DNA from: Labia minor
Lineage: Eukaryota; Arthropoda; Insecta; Dermaptera; Spongiphoridae
Assembly: GCA_963082975.1 (NCBI GenBank)
Contig: OY720345.1
Span: 27,288,611-27,352,610 of the forward strand
Length of the DNA: 64,000 nucleotides
Direction of reading: 5' to 3'
Each line of letters begins with the position of its first letter. Within the stretch, counting starts at the first letter, position 1. Positions 44,730-55,496 of the stretch are shown here, piece after piece. A program made the translations under genes and the position numbers. The notes beneath the pieces are model-generated. The model worked only from the letters and a program-made list of their open reading frames with translations, was not told where the DNA came from and searched no databases.

Positions 44730-44734
<5 letters not shown>

Positions 44735-46077
44735 TTAAATATAGTCCATAAATTATAAAACGAGAATTTTATTATAATGTTCGTTTAATTGATAATAAAA
44801 ACAAAAGCAAAAAAAAAATCTATTATCAATATTTTGTTAATATAATACTTAAAGAACTCAAGAAAATTACTTTATTGACATTTTAATTAATCAATAACAA
44901 TATAAAATTTATTATGAATCTACAAAGCGATTTAATCTCTCAATTAATATAATAATAATAATAATAATTAATCAATAGATTAAAATATTAATAAGGTAAT
45001 CCAATTTGCTTAATTAATCTTTTATAGATGAAATTGACATAAAGAGGATTAAGTAGATGGCGTAGTTTAGGCACGGATGTGGGAATATATGGTAGTTCCT
45101 CTATCAATCTATTTAACATATTCCTGTCTTCTCCATAATAGGTCTATTTGTTTTATGTGGCGGCTTGAGCCACCGGTGGTACATGCCGGCGGGAACATGT
45201 TAAATAAATAAACATTTATATTAACTAATTTATTTATATATTGTAATATATATATATATATATATATATTTTATATATATTCGAATTTTATAATTTACTT
45301 ATTACATTTTTTCACTTATTTTCAAATTTGATTTAAAAATGTATTTGTAAGTTATTCTATGAACAATAAATCGTCATTTATTTTTACTTTCTGATGACTA
45401 ATTTATATTTCCATTCTGCTAATTATTTTCTTTTACTTTTTATTTCTAATTAACAATGTTATAAATGACTTGTTGAAAAAGAATGTCAATAAATTTCCAA
45501 TAGTGGCGTAGCGAGTTTTATTTACCATCAGGGTCAAAAGAAATACAAACAACCTGTGCATAGCAGTGATGCCATTTCAATTATTTAAAAAAGATAAAGC
45601 GTTATAATAAATACATACACAGGTGGCACAGCATAATAGTGAATTTCCAATAAACTTGTATGATTATATTTTATCCCCATGTAAAAAATATAAATTAACG
45701 AAAAAAGGAAATTTGTTTCCTAAAATGGTACAAATTAATTAAAATAACTTGATTTTCATTTCAAGATGAAAAATAAATTCAAATTTACTTGATAAAATAT
45801 TTGATCCTAGATTATTCATATATATGTATGTGGACTAATAATTAGATTGCTTCAGTTTTATATTTTTCAAAGTTTGTTTCAAAGACTGTTTCGACCAAGA
45901 ATTACTACTGATTTTTTTCTTTTTAGTTATAATAATCAAATAGCATATATTATTTATAATTTAATGTAAAAAACATTTTAAATATAATAAGTAAATAAAT
46001 TTATTTAATATTATTAGATCAAATTTATTCCTTTCTTTATAATTGTTCATATGTTGCTAAGTTCATGACTATTTTTT
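44730..46077. other. AT-rich interval with an unassigned retroelement-like end
   Basis: At 45050-45210, GGCGTAGTTTAGGCACGGAT through GGCTTGAGCCACCGGTGGTA and CATGCCGGCGGGAACATG ends in an (AAAT)n tail, as a LINE or SINE 3' end would, but no family is recognised. (TA)n at 45246-45268. The rest is AT-rich. Confidence 0.4.
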
Positions 46078-46460
46078 TTTTTTGTGGTGGGGACTGATAA
46101 ATATATTTTGTAATTTTATAATATTATTAAACTAAATATTTTTAATTTTATTTGGAAATTAAATAAAAAATTTTAAATATAAAAAAATATGAATACAATA
46201 TCAAATAAAAAAGAATGGCGGGAGGCAAATTTTTTATGGATGATGTGATTTGTGACATTATTTATATTTACTATTTTAAATTAAGAAAATACTAATAAAG
46301 TTGATTTTTCTCGAGGCTGAAACCAATATAGATCAATCTTTCTTTATAAATATTATGGTGTGAATTTCAAAAAAATTCTTAAAGCAGTTTAATATCTCAA
46401 AAATATACAAATATATGTATATAATTTATATTCAATTTTAGTATAATAAGATAAGATATA
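46078..46460 (-). mobile_element. HP-family element, partial
   Basis: Carries TTTTCTCGAGGCTGAAACCA and GTATAATAAGATAAGATATA at its right end, and AAAAAGAATGGCGGGAGGCA near the middle. The hairpin end is absent. Confidence 0.6.
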
Positions 46461-47158
46461 TTGTTTTAAAAATATTTGAGTAGTCAAAATATTCTACAAT
46501 TCAACGATAGAAATAATATATCATAACCAAATGTATAAATATTATAATAAATAATCTTGAAAACACAATATTTTTAATAAAAAAAAAATTAATAAAATTA
46601 TTAGTATCGGAAATCCGGGAAAATGTGGATTCATTCAAGATTGTTTTTTTAAATATTATTATATAGTTTATAAATAATATAAGCCGCAGGGCTGGCCATC
46701 AACTGAATAATACGGCCGTTTAGTTTTTTATTGACTAATAAAAATAAATTTATTCGACTCGTTATCGTTTCTTATTGGATAAAAGATATCGTTCAGCCCA
46801 ACCAAGTTCACCATCACCTATTCACCCTTTTCCTTCCCCCACTCCGATTTTCGGATTCTATCTGCGAATAAAATATACAAACAAAAAAAAAAACAAACAA
46901 ACATAGAACTTGTCTAGGTCAGTTTTATTCTAGAATTTAGTTTTCGTATCGTTTTCCATAATAAATGTTGTTTGTTTGTTGTTCAACTATCCAATGAACA
47001 AGATTATAACTTGAATAGAAACCACTTCATAGAAAGAATTGTATTCTTCAATTTTTTTTATTCAATTTCTTGACCTACTTTTTAAAAAAACTATTTATAA
47101 AATATAACTTTAAGGAGAATTTAACTGTATTTTTTTTTTTAATAAAATACTTTTAATG
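46461..47158. other. AT-rich interval with a more complex patch
   Basis: 46680-46960 contains non-repeat sequence of higher complexity (GGGCTGGCCATCAACTGAAT, TCGTTATCGTTTCTTATTGG). No coding frame. Confidence 0.35.
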
Positions 47159-47535
47159 ACTTAACTCAGTGGTTTCCAACCTTTCTGAATCGGCGCCCCC
47201 CTTTTTTTAAAAAAAATTCTTGCGCCTCCCTTAATTTTTGTAATAATCTAATTTCATAAATACTCACTTAATATAGTATCCATATTGAAAAAATTGAAAA
47301 AAATTGAAAATGTTTAAGACCCTGATCGCGAAAACATTTTACCTTTTTTTTTAGAACCTTCTTGAAAAAAATCGAAAAAATGCGGACACTTGAAATGGCT
47401 TTGTGAGCACCAGGTTACCGACCGACCCCTGTTATAGATTATTATAGATTTTAGAAAAAAAAATTGATTCTAATACATTCGCGCGCCCCTTACAACAGTC
47501 TCGCACCCCCCAGGTTGGAAAACACTGACTTAACT
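47159..47535. mobile_element. hAT MITE with 8-bp target duplication
   Basis: The element is 47167-47527 (361 bp). Left end CAGTGGTTTCCAACCT and right end (reverse complement) CAGTGTTTTCCAACCT are 16-bp TIRs with one mismatch. ACTTAACT flanks it exactly on both sides (47159-47166 and 47528-47535). Subterminal C-runs (GGCGCCCCCC, GCGCGCCCC) mirror one another. No transposase. The end sequence is of the same CAGTGGTT class as the complete hAT at 26357 but the subterminal motifs differ, so that element need not mobilise it. Confidence 0.88.
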
Positions 47536-48452
47536 ACTTACAAATGGAATATTTGTGGAGATTAGCTTCTTTCTGTTTGAAAGTCAGTTCATTTCATTTT
47601 ATTTATATTATTGTAATTCTTATTCACTTCTTAAATATGTAATCTTATTATAAACATAATAAAATGTACTATTCTTTGGTGGCTATATGTTTTAAATAGA
47701 TTTTTTAAAATAATAATAATAAAAAAAAAACCTTGGAGACTGAATAATAGGGATGAATCATTTATAAATGGAGGTGAGAGTGAACCGCCGACCGGATGGG
47801 GTACATAAAATCAATAGGAGCACATTCAGGGTGTTAATCGTTTATAACGAACATTTATTTATGTTATACTCGTATACGATGTTTAATCAATAGAGAAGTT
47901 CACATCCACAATTTCCATTTGACAATAACATAGAATTGTTGTTTTTTTTTTCTTTTTTGGGAGTAGTAAGTAATAATAATCACTTACTAAAATATTTAAT
48001 ATATATATATAATATATAATAAATTATTTCCTCATTAAAATTATATTATTGTAGTGCTCATCATTATTCATAAGGATAATTCTGTTTTGAGTAGATAATA
48101 ATATAAATTAAATATTTTTCTCCCTCTATAATTCATTTAATTTCATTTACATTTGATTTTACTGTATAAAAGTAACTAAACATTTAATAATTATTATTTA
48201 CTTACTATTATAATATAATTTCATATTTATTAAATGAATAAATTTCATTCCATTGTATTTTTTTTTTATCTCAACTTGGAAATATTTTTTTTAATACTAT
48301 TAATGGATTATTTTTTTAAAAATATTTATTTATCAAATTTCCAAGTATAAATAATATTTAAAATATATATAAAGAAAGCATCTTTTATATAAAATATAGT
48401 TTTATTTACGTTTCTATGTGTGAATCGGATTAAATTTGAGTGTACCCGTTCT
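47536..48452. other. AT-rich interval with a more complex patch
   Basis: 47755-47930 (GAACCGCCGACCGGATGGGG, TGTTAATCGTTTATAACGAA) is non-repeat and may be host regulatory DNA. The rest is AT-rich. Confidence 0.35.
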
Positions 48453-48565
48453 ACTGATCAAAGAACACCTTTACCCCGCTTAGACGGAAACCGACTATAG
48501 GCGCTATCCTTTTGGATACAAAAGCCAGAGGTTAATTTTATTGAATAATATTTTATTTATTATAA
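48453..48565 (+). mobile_element. SINE-A, 5'-truncated end
   Basis: ACCCGTTCTACTGATCAAAG and ATAGGCGCTATCCTTTTGGA match the last third of SINE-A (copy at 2985-3283, inverted), ending in the T-rich tail AGAGGTTAATTTTATT. Confidence 0.6.
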
Positions 48566-49335
48566 ATATTATATATATATATATACAAATATTCTTCACA
48601 TGCTTTTAATGATCTTAGAAATCTAAATCTATTATATAAATTTATAAAATTAAAATAGAAATTAAATCAATCTAATTATAATCATATTATAAATGATACA
48701 AATATTGGCTTTAGTTATTTATTTCCCTTTTCACATTTAGATCTGTTTGTTTAATATTAAATTACTGAAGAGAAGTAGAATTAATTAAACATGCGTATCA
48801 TTTTTCTGGCGATTATTTAAGATGTTAATATATTAAGATTATTAAATACGTAGGTCGTTATAACTTGTTGCATGTAGAATTAATTAGATCGTGTCTTATT
48901 TCTAAAACTAAGTACATTTTATGGGGTAAATTGAAGAAATTATTTTATTAATAATCTACTCATCTAACTCATATTGAAACTAAAAATATTAACAAAAGAT
49001 AATATTCCAAGTTGGGGGTAAAATACAATTATAGTCATCAGAAAAATAATTATTTGATTGTTTTAATCATAATTACGATCTCGAAATGATATTCATTTTT
49101 TTTTTAGATATTTTATTCAAATTTAATTTTTATAATTAGTTTATTAAACATTTTTTTTAAAGGTCTCTAATTTCATGTTTTTTTTAAACATTTTTTTCAC
49201 CTTTTTTTCCTCAAACTTTTTTCTCCTAAAAGGTTTTAAATCAATTCTTAGTATTTTTTTTTCATTTTATCATAATATTAATCGAATATATACAATGATT
49301 TGAAATTATAGTCTTGAAATTAAAAAAAAAATAAG
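48566..49335. other. AT-rich interval
   Basis: T-runs near 49090-49260. Nothing recognised. Confidence 0.5.
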
Positions 49336-49588
49336 CTGGAGTGTCTCCACTCGACTATCTCGTAAATTTGAATTGGATAACATATGATATTTAAATAAAT
49401 GTAATTAATTATAAATTATAAATTAAAATGAATAAATAATATTTATTAAACCAGATACATACATATATATATACAGACATTTTTCTCCATCTTAGTGAAA
49501 ATGACTCAGGGACCTTTAAAACGTATATAAACATCAAAATCTCGACATCGAAAATTTTCATGATCACAATACTATCTCGCCAGAGATT
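49336..49588 (-). mobile_element. Hel-A, internally deleted copy
   Basis: Hairpin end CTGGAGTGTCTCCACTCG with the inverse motif ACTATCTCG at the left, the AATATTTATTAAACCAG block, then a jump directly to ACAGACATTTTTCTCCATCT and the 5' end ATACTATCTCGCCAGAGA. The middle third is missing but both ends are present. Confidence 0.65.
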
Positions 49589-49799
49589 GAAATACTTGAA
49601 TCTTATTAAAATGTTTTTAAATTGGTATATGGTTTACACATTAATCAAACATTTTTTTATAGATTTACAAAATTGATAATTACTTACATGTTTTATTCTA
49701 ATTTCTTCTGTGCCTTCAATAGAATGATAATAATGAACAGAAAAATCAATTGTTTCAATTAAAAATGAATAATAATTTTTGGATAGAATTTCTCTTTGA

Positions 49800-50100
49800 T
49801 CAGAGACTGGGTTTTGAGAAGAACGAATATTGAATTTCATTTCATCCTAATACCCCCCCCCCCCACACTCCTCCCTTCTCTACCTTGCTATAGAAGAACG
49901 GATCCTCCTCAGCGTGACACCTCGAGGAGTGGGTTTTCGCGAGGTCGTTGCCTTTTGATCCTCATCGACTTCGTTGTCGTCCTCCTTGCTTCTTATCCCC
50001 TCTCATTTCCATCACTCCATTTTGAGTTGATCTATTCATTCCACTTGATTTCTGCCCCGAAACTACTTTTGAAACCGGCTGTTAATTTTTCTTTTTCCTT
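49800..50100. other. GC-richer non-repeat block 10
   Basis: C run (49853-49864), then GACACCTCGAGGAGTGGGTT, TTCGCGAGGTCGTTGCC and CATCGACTTCGTTGTCGTCC. The 33-bp segment at 49819-49851 is repeated exactly at 50519-50551. No domain-bearing frame. Confidence 0.35.
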
Positions 50101-50518
50101 ATAATAATATTTTTTCTTTGACTTTTAAATAAATAACATGCTGTCAATGAAAAAGTGAAATCATTGCTTTACTATAAAATTACCATCGTATTATAATATT
50201 AATCAAACGACCATATGTGCGATGACAAGTTATAAAAATTCACCTTTTAAGAACAATTTACTCATAAATACTAATGAAATGTTAGAGGATTTTTTTTTTA
50301 CTCTTGTTTATCGATAAACTTCATTGCATTCTTTAAAATAAACTTCTTTTTAAAAATATGTAAAATATCAGCCTAATCATCTTTCTATCTTTTAACTATA
50401 TAGATCATTTTTATATTTATTAATTAAATTAAAGTTTTGTTTTTAATTTTAAATTAAATTAAATTGTCCCCTTTACAGTCACTCTAATAGATATCTATTA
50501 TATATTTTCAAATCTTTA

Positions 50519-50551
50519 AAGAACGAATATTGAATTTCATTTCATCCTAAT
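50519..50551. repeat. 33-bp exact repeat of 49819-49851
   Basis: The segment starting AAGAACGAATATTGAATTTC occurs twice exactly 700 bp apart and both copies are followed by a C run. The second copy borders the Hel-B element that begins about 22 bp later. Confidence 0.85.
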
Positions 50552-50610
50552 CCCCCCTCCCCCCATTTGATATTACAGCTTGAACGGTTCAACGGCTTTT
50601 AATAAATTTT

Positions 50611-51170
50611 GGTATATTTACTTAATGCATCAGTAGCAAGAATTCATTAACTTTTGGTTTATATCCGTAAACCGGAAGTGGTAGTTTCCAAAGTATTAAT
50701 TTTATATTCATTGTCGGAAAATTCTCGCTGAAAATATAGTAGTAATAAATAATTGAGTAATAAAACTCAAAATAAAATCCAACATAATATAATTTAGTCA
50801 TTTTAATTCAAGTTTTAAAATTTTTTTTTTATTTTTATTCTTTATATATATATACTCGTATATATGTATATATACACGGTGTGGACAATAAGTATATTTA
50901 CTTAATGCATCAGTAGCAAGAATTCATTAACTTTTGGTTTATATCCGTAAACCGGAAGTGGTAGTTTCCAAAGTATTAATTTTATATTCATTGTCGGAAA
51001 ATTCTCGCTGAAAATATAGTAGTAATAAATAATTGAGTAATAAAACTCAAAATAAAATCCAACATAATATAATTTAGTCATTTTAATTCAAGTTTTAAAA
51101 TTATTTTTTTATTTTTATTCTTTATATATATATACTCGTATATATGTATATATACACGGTGTGGACAATA
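50611..51170. repeat. 280-bp near-perfect tandem duplication
   Basis: Units 50611-50890 and 50891-51170 differ by about one base in the T-run (near 50823 versus 51103) plus junction bases. Each unit ends in the first 16 bases of the mariner left TIR (CACGGTGTGGACAATA), but only the second continues into the mariner. The duplication therefore followed mariner insertion and is very recent, or is an assembly artefact. Confidence 0.9.
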
Positions 51171-51770
51171 ACCAAGGTGACTGAGACCATAAAAACAAAA
51201 CGGGTTACAAATTTATAAATTTTATTTCAGATTATTCAAAATACATCCCTTCCTCATTGATACATCTTACAAATCTTTTGTAAAATGAATTGAAGCATAA
51301 ATAGAAGTTATTCTTTTGGAGCCCCTTTAGGGCCGCGGTTACGTAATTCTGGATTTCTTCCACCGATGAAAAATGCTCTCTCTTCATGGCCATTTTTAGT
51401 TTAATGAATAGCCAAAAGTCAGATGGGGCGCTTGTCTTCATTGAAAATGTTCTTACGACTCATGGGGGGGGGGCTTCCTCTCCGTGTGCTTTTTGAATCA
51501 TTTCAAATGTTTATGTGGCTGTATTTCCAAGCTTGAAAGGGAATTTGATGTTGGCGCGAAGGATTCATGGTTTCTTTGTGACAAGGTAGAAAAAGTTGAT
51601 CTGAAAAAAATTGGATTTCTGAAATAGTATCAACACTAGAAAACTGAATTTTTTTTTGATTATCGAGTGTTCGTATACCTATTTAATTATGTTTTGATAA
51701 ATATCTTAGGTGTAGCTCCGTGAAAAGGAGTTACAACACCAGTCACCTTGATTATTGTTCACACCCTGTA
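51153..51770 (-). mobile_element. Mariner deletion derivative M5, nested in Hel-B
   Basis: The element is 51155-51768 between TA dinucleotides. The TIRs match at 24 of 27 bases (left CACGGTGTGGACAATAACCA; right inverse CAGGGTGTGAACAATAATCA). On the minus strand the N-terminal helix-turn-helix piece (KLGNTAT, stop, TFEMIQKAHGEEA) at about 51550-51465 is followed by the C-terminus (APSDFWLFIKLKMAMKREHF...YKRFVRCINEEGMYFE, stop at 51232). The catalytic centre between them is deleted. A different mariner lineage from M1-M3, judging by TIR and C-terminus. Confidence 0.85.
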
Positions 51771-51839
51771 TAATGTTGCTTGGAAATTAATTTATTTCAA
51801 ATCGTTGGTCAGTTCTTTGCCTTGCCACAGCTCATTTTT

Positions 51840-52590
51840 ATTCAAATTTTCAGATTAACAAAAAATTTTTTATTCATTTTTTGTTTATTTATATTTTTAT
51901 CATAAATTTAAAAAAAAAAATTATAAAATTGAAATATCACCATTTTATATTTTACATTTATGTTAATCTTAAGATAATACGTGCAATAATTCATTTTTCT
52001 ATTAACAAAAGTTTTCATTCATATTAAAAAAAATTTTATTTTATGAATGAATCTTTGAAAAATGATAAGAAAACTTGATTATATTTTTATTAAATAGAAT
52101 ATATCATATATCATTTTGTACTAGAAATTCTGTAAGATAATGATTTTGAAATCATACATATAAATATAAATTCGTTGAAATTTACATCAAAATATATGAC
52201 ATATACATCGTTATTATTCTATTTGAATAAATAATCACTTCTTTAGTGATCATGATTATTTCTCTCTCCTTCACTTCTTTTGTAACATTAAAATTATTGA
52301 AATTTATTTTAATTTATAAATATATTAATACTATTACTATTTAAATTAAAAATGAAAATTTCGAAAAAAATATTTCCATCATTAAAACTATTGTCTTCTT
52401 TGTTACAATTATAATATGCTCATATAAACGGTTTAATGAGTATCAATATAATTATTTGTTTACCCCTTATGAATTTTTTTTTCATGTACTCTCTTTTATG
52501 GTAATAAATTCAAAGATTAAAACAAAAAAAAAACAATTGAATGATAAAAATGAAATATAAAAAGATTTGATCCATATGACATGCTGATCT
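51840..52590. other. AT-rich interval
   Basis: Nothing recognised. Confidence 0.5.
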
Positions 52591-52830
52591 TCTCTAAGAG
52601 GAAATTTAATTGAAAGGCGGTCCAATCTCTTTGATCTTTGACTGGGCGCTTGTTTGTCCTATTTCTAATATTATTAATAATAATAATAATAATACATAAA
52701 CTCGCCCTCATCCTCTTTAAAATAATTAGCACCGGCAACAGCCACATCCACCCCATCCTATTCCCTACTCTGTATGCTTGTTGATGCGTCAATAATGAGC
52801 TGACTTGTCAAAATTGACCTCTCCTCGAGC
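52591..52830. promoter_or_regulatory. More complex non-repeat patch with overlapping TCF-like sites
   Basis: TCTCTTTGATCTTTGACTGG at 52626-52645 holds two overlapping TCF/LEF-type CTTTGA motifs. Further on, GAGCTGACTTGTCAAAATTG and TGATGCGTCAATAATGAG occur. Not similar to any repeat in the window. Enhancer function is a guess. Confidence 0.25.
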
Positions 52831-53375
52831 AGATTCAAATCAATATAATAATAATAATAATTCGAGCATGAACAGTAACAATAATAATAATAATAATATT
52901 TCAGTCAAATTGAAATCATGTACAAAATTAGTGAAGGGTTTTACAATGTAGACGATTAAAGAGTGAGGGGTGAATATGGGATGAGATTTTGATGATTATG
53001 AATGAAGTGGAATTATTAAGTACTTAAAAAAAAGTATGCAAATAGAAAAAAGTTCCAACTCCAACATTATCTCCCTCTCTTTCTCTGTCGTTTGTTAATA
53101 TTGATCATTAGTTCAACTTAAACCACTTGTATCATCTTAATTACAATGTTTAAATCATTAATTAATAATTAATAATATTTTTTTATTTAATTTAAATCAT
53201 ATAATCCCCTAAGGGAATAAATATATACTAATCTACATTTGTCGAACGAACCAGACGTGTTTTAGTGTTAAGTAGTAGGGCCAAGAATTTTTCAAATTTT
53301 CAGAACACACTAACGTAAGTTAAAGATTACTTCATTCAACTCCAAATCTTAACATTGACTCGAATATTCTTAAGT
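52831..53375. other. AT-rich interval
   Basis: (AAT)n at about 52842-52860 and 52880-52898. No gene. Confidence 0.5.
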
Positions 53376-53664
53376 AACTAAAATTTTGGAGTCAGCTTAG
53401 ACGAGAGTGTAGCGTAGCAATTTTCTACACAAGAAGTCGGCGTTCGATTCCACCTAAGAACAAATAAATTCAATTTAACATCAGCTGCCTCCGGCTCCAG
53501 GAACTTTCAGTTCCTGGTTCTATACATGCGAAGGCAACGTAAACCACCGCATTAACAATCCCAAGAAATATCATCATGGCTGAACAGCTTCTAAGGCTAT
53601 CCTTGTCATGATGATAGCCAAACTCCGAAAGGGAGACTGCACCTTAAAAGAACTAAAATTTTGG
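53376..53664 (+). mobile_element. SINE-B, full length with 14-bp target duplication
   Basis: The SINE is 53390-53650, flanked exactly by AACTAAAATTTTGG (53376-53389 and 53651-53664). The head has an A-box-like GTAGCGTAGCA (53409-53419) and a B-box GTTCGATTC (53442-53450). The central GGCAACGTAAACCACCGCAT and the end GATAGCCAAACTCCGAAAGG match the copy at 7547-7821. The intact duplication implies a fairly recent insertion. Confidence 0.9.
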
Positions 53665-54861
53665 CATATTATATGTTGAAATTATTTGTTTTATTTCTAG
53701 AATCTAAATTCTTACTCTTTTGTTGTAGCATTTTTGTTAAAATAAATATTTTTATTTTTTTTATAATAAAAATTAAGAAATAACTATTTTATATTTTCAT
53801 CCTCTTAATTTCAAAATCTTTTTCCCTCTCTGTGCCTTTGAATTTTGTATAACAATTTGCTTTACATTTTATTTTTTTAATCAAAATCAACCTTAATTTT
53901 ATTTTTATCTTTTTCATTTTTTTTTAATTTAAAGAGAAAATAAATACTATCCTTTATATTGAATATATGATATTTTGTTTGTTAATAATCATTTTAAAGA
54001 AATTTTATTTCATAATTTGACTTACTAAAATCTAAAGAACTATAAGATTTGAGTTGGAATTTTTGTAAAATTTAAAAAAAAACTAAAATTAAAATTTTCT
54101 AATCTTAATTTAAATTTACACCTTAAATATTATATTGACTGAAGTTTCAAATTGATTTATTCGCTTGTTTTATGAACAATTAAGTTTAACTAATATTTAC
54201 ATATTATAGAGGGTTGCTTCCTTTAGAAGTTGCCAAGTAATGAAACTCTGGCCTATGGATTCACCTATTATATTATTGAGATTCCAATTTTGAGCCTATA
54301 TTCTTTCATTGCTCTGAATACACAATGAATAATTCAAAAGTTATATTCGAATTCTTCAGGTTATGAAACATAAAGATCTGTTAAAATTTTTAAATACTAA
54401 TCATTGTATAGTCAAAACCCTTATTTATGTATACGGGAATATAGGAGATAGATTGTAAATATATCTGAAGTGATATTCACATCAAACATCGAGTTAGGGG
54501 CTATCATTGACCTCATTCTTTTCCATTCATGATTTTATAACATGCGTGTAAAATATACAAAAAAAATATGTACAATCAATGGAAGGTACACAGTATTATA
54601 TATTTGAATAAAATAAAAAGTTTTTCTAATAATTTATAATTCTGAAAATAAAATATGCCGCTATTAGTTTATATAACAATATTTATTAATATAATATTTA
54701 TATATACAATAGAATATCAAAGTAAATTTAATTATTAAAAATCTTTACAATTATATTATCAATTAATTTTAGCCTCTAGGATAATTTGCATTAATTTGCA
54801 AGAATTGTCTTTTATACATATATTTAAATATTCGGTTATATTATGTGTATTATATATAGTA
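53665..54861. other. AT-rich interval
   Basis: No gene or repeat recognised; moderately complex near 54195-54330. Confidence 0.5.
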
Positions 54862-55492
54862 CCGGGACCCCGAGCCTCGGCTCGCTACTTAAGTTAAAAA
54901 AAATAATTCATTATTATTGGGTTTGGCTGGTAATATTAATACTTGAGATACCGAGCTGAAATACAATTCTTTAATTATTTATTACAATTATTAAATGTTG
55001 CATCAATGCATCAATCTGAATAAAATGAATGGAACTTGGTGTCCTCAATAATACATAAATATGTATTATTAGGTATGTTACTAAGTGAATGAATATTTTT
55101 TTTTATTGGAAGAATGATAAATATATATCGTAATTTATAATTATAAAATATTATTAAAATATATATTTTTAATTTTATTTCGAAATTAAATTAAAAATTT
55201 TAAAATATTTTAAATATTTTATATAATAAATATTAATACAATAACCTTTAAAAAAAGGCGGGAGTCAAATTTCAATATGGATGTCATTTGTGTCGTGTTC
55301 CATATATAAATTTAAATTAAGAAAAAAACTAATTAAGATGTATTTTTCCTGAGATGTGATTAATAAAAATCAATTTTTCTTTATAAATACTATATCTAGT
55401 GTGAATTTGAAAAAAATCGTTAGAGCGGTTTTTGAGAACCCATAGCTATATATATATACAAACAATTTTAGCTAGCATAATAAGATAAGATA
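54862..55492 (-). mobile_element. HP-family element, most complete copy
   Basis: Hairpin end at left (CGAGCC-TC-GGCTCG, 54871-54884, within GGGACCCCGAGCC). Then come GGTTTGGCTGGTAATATTAA, ATGCATCAATCTGAATAAAA, AAAAGGCGGGAGTCAAATTT, the decayed TTTTTCCTGAGATG block, CGTTAGAGCGGTTTTTGAGA, and the other end AGCATAATAAGATAAGATAC. A GC-rich tail TAGCCGTTCCCGGCATCATA...GCTGCCGGCGTC follows to about 55560. Non-coding; superfamily unassigned, though the hairpin end suggests a Helitron relative. Confidence 0.6.
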
Positions 55493-55496
55493 CTAG

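Larger units (their letters stand above)
50574..51836 (+). mobile_element. Hel-B element carrying a tandem duplication and a mariner
   Basis: Hel-B sequence begins inside the 5' region (GCTTGAACGGTTCAACGGCT), lacking the 5' motif and GTCY tract. It runs through CCGTAAACCGGAAGTGGTAG, is duplicated (50611-51170), then broken by a mariner (51155-51768), and resumes with GCTTGGAAATTAATTTATTT and the degraded inverse motif and hairpin CCTTGCCACAGC near 51820. It belongs to the short subfamily of 17401-17864. Confidence 0.65.
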
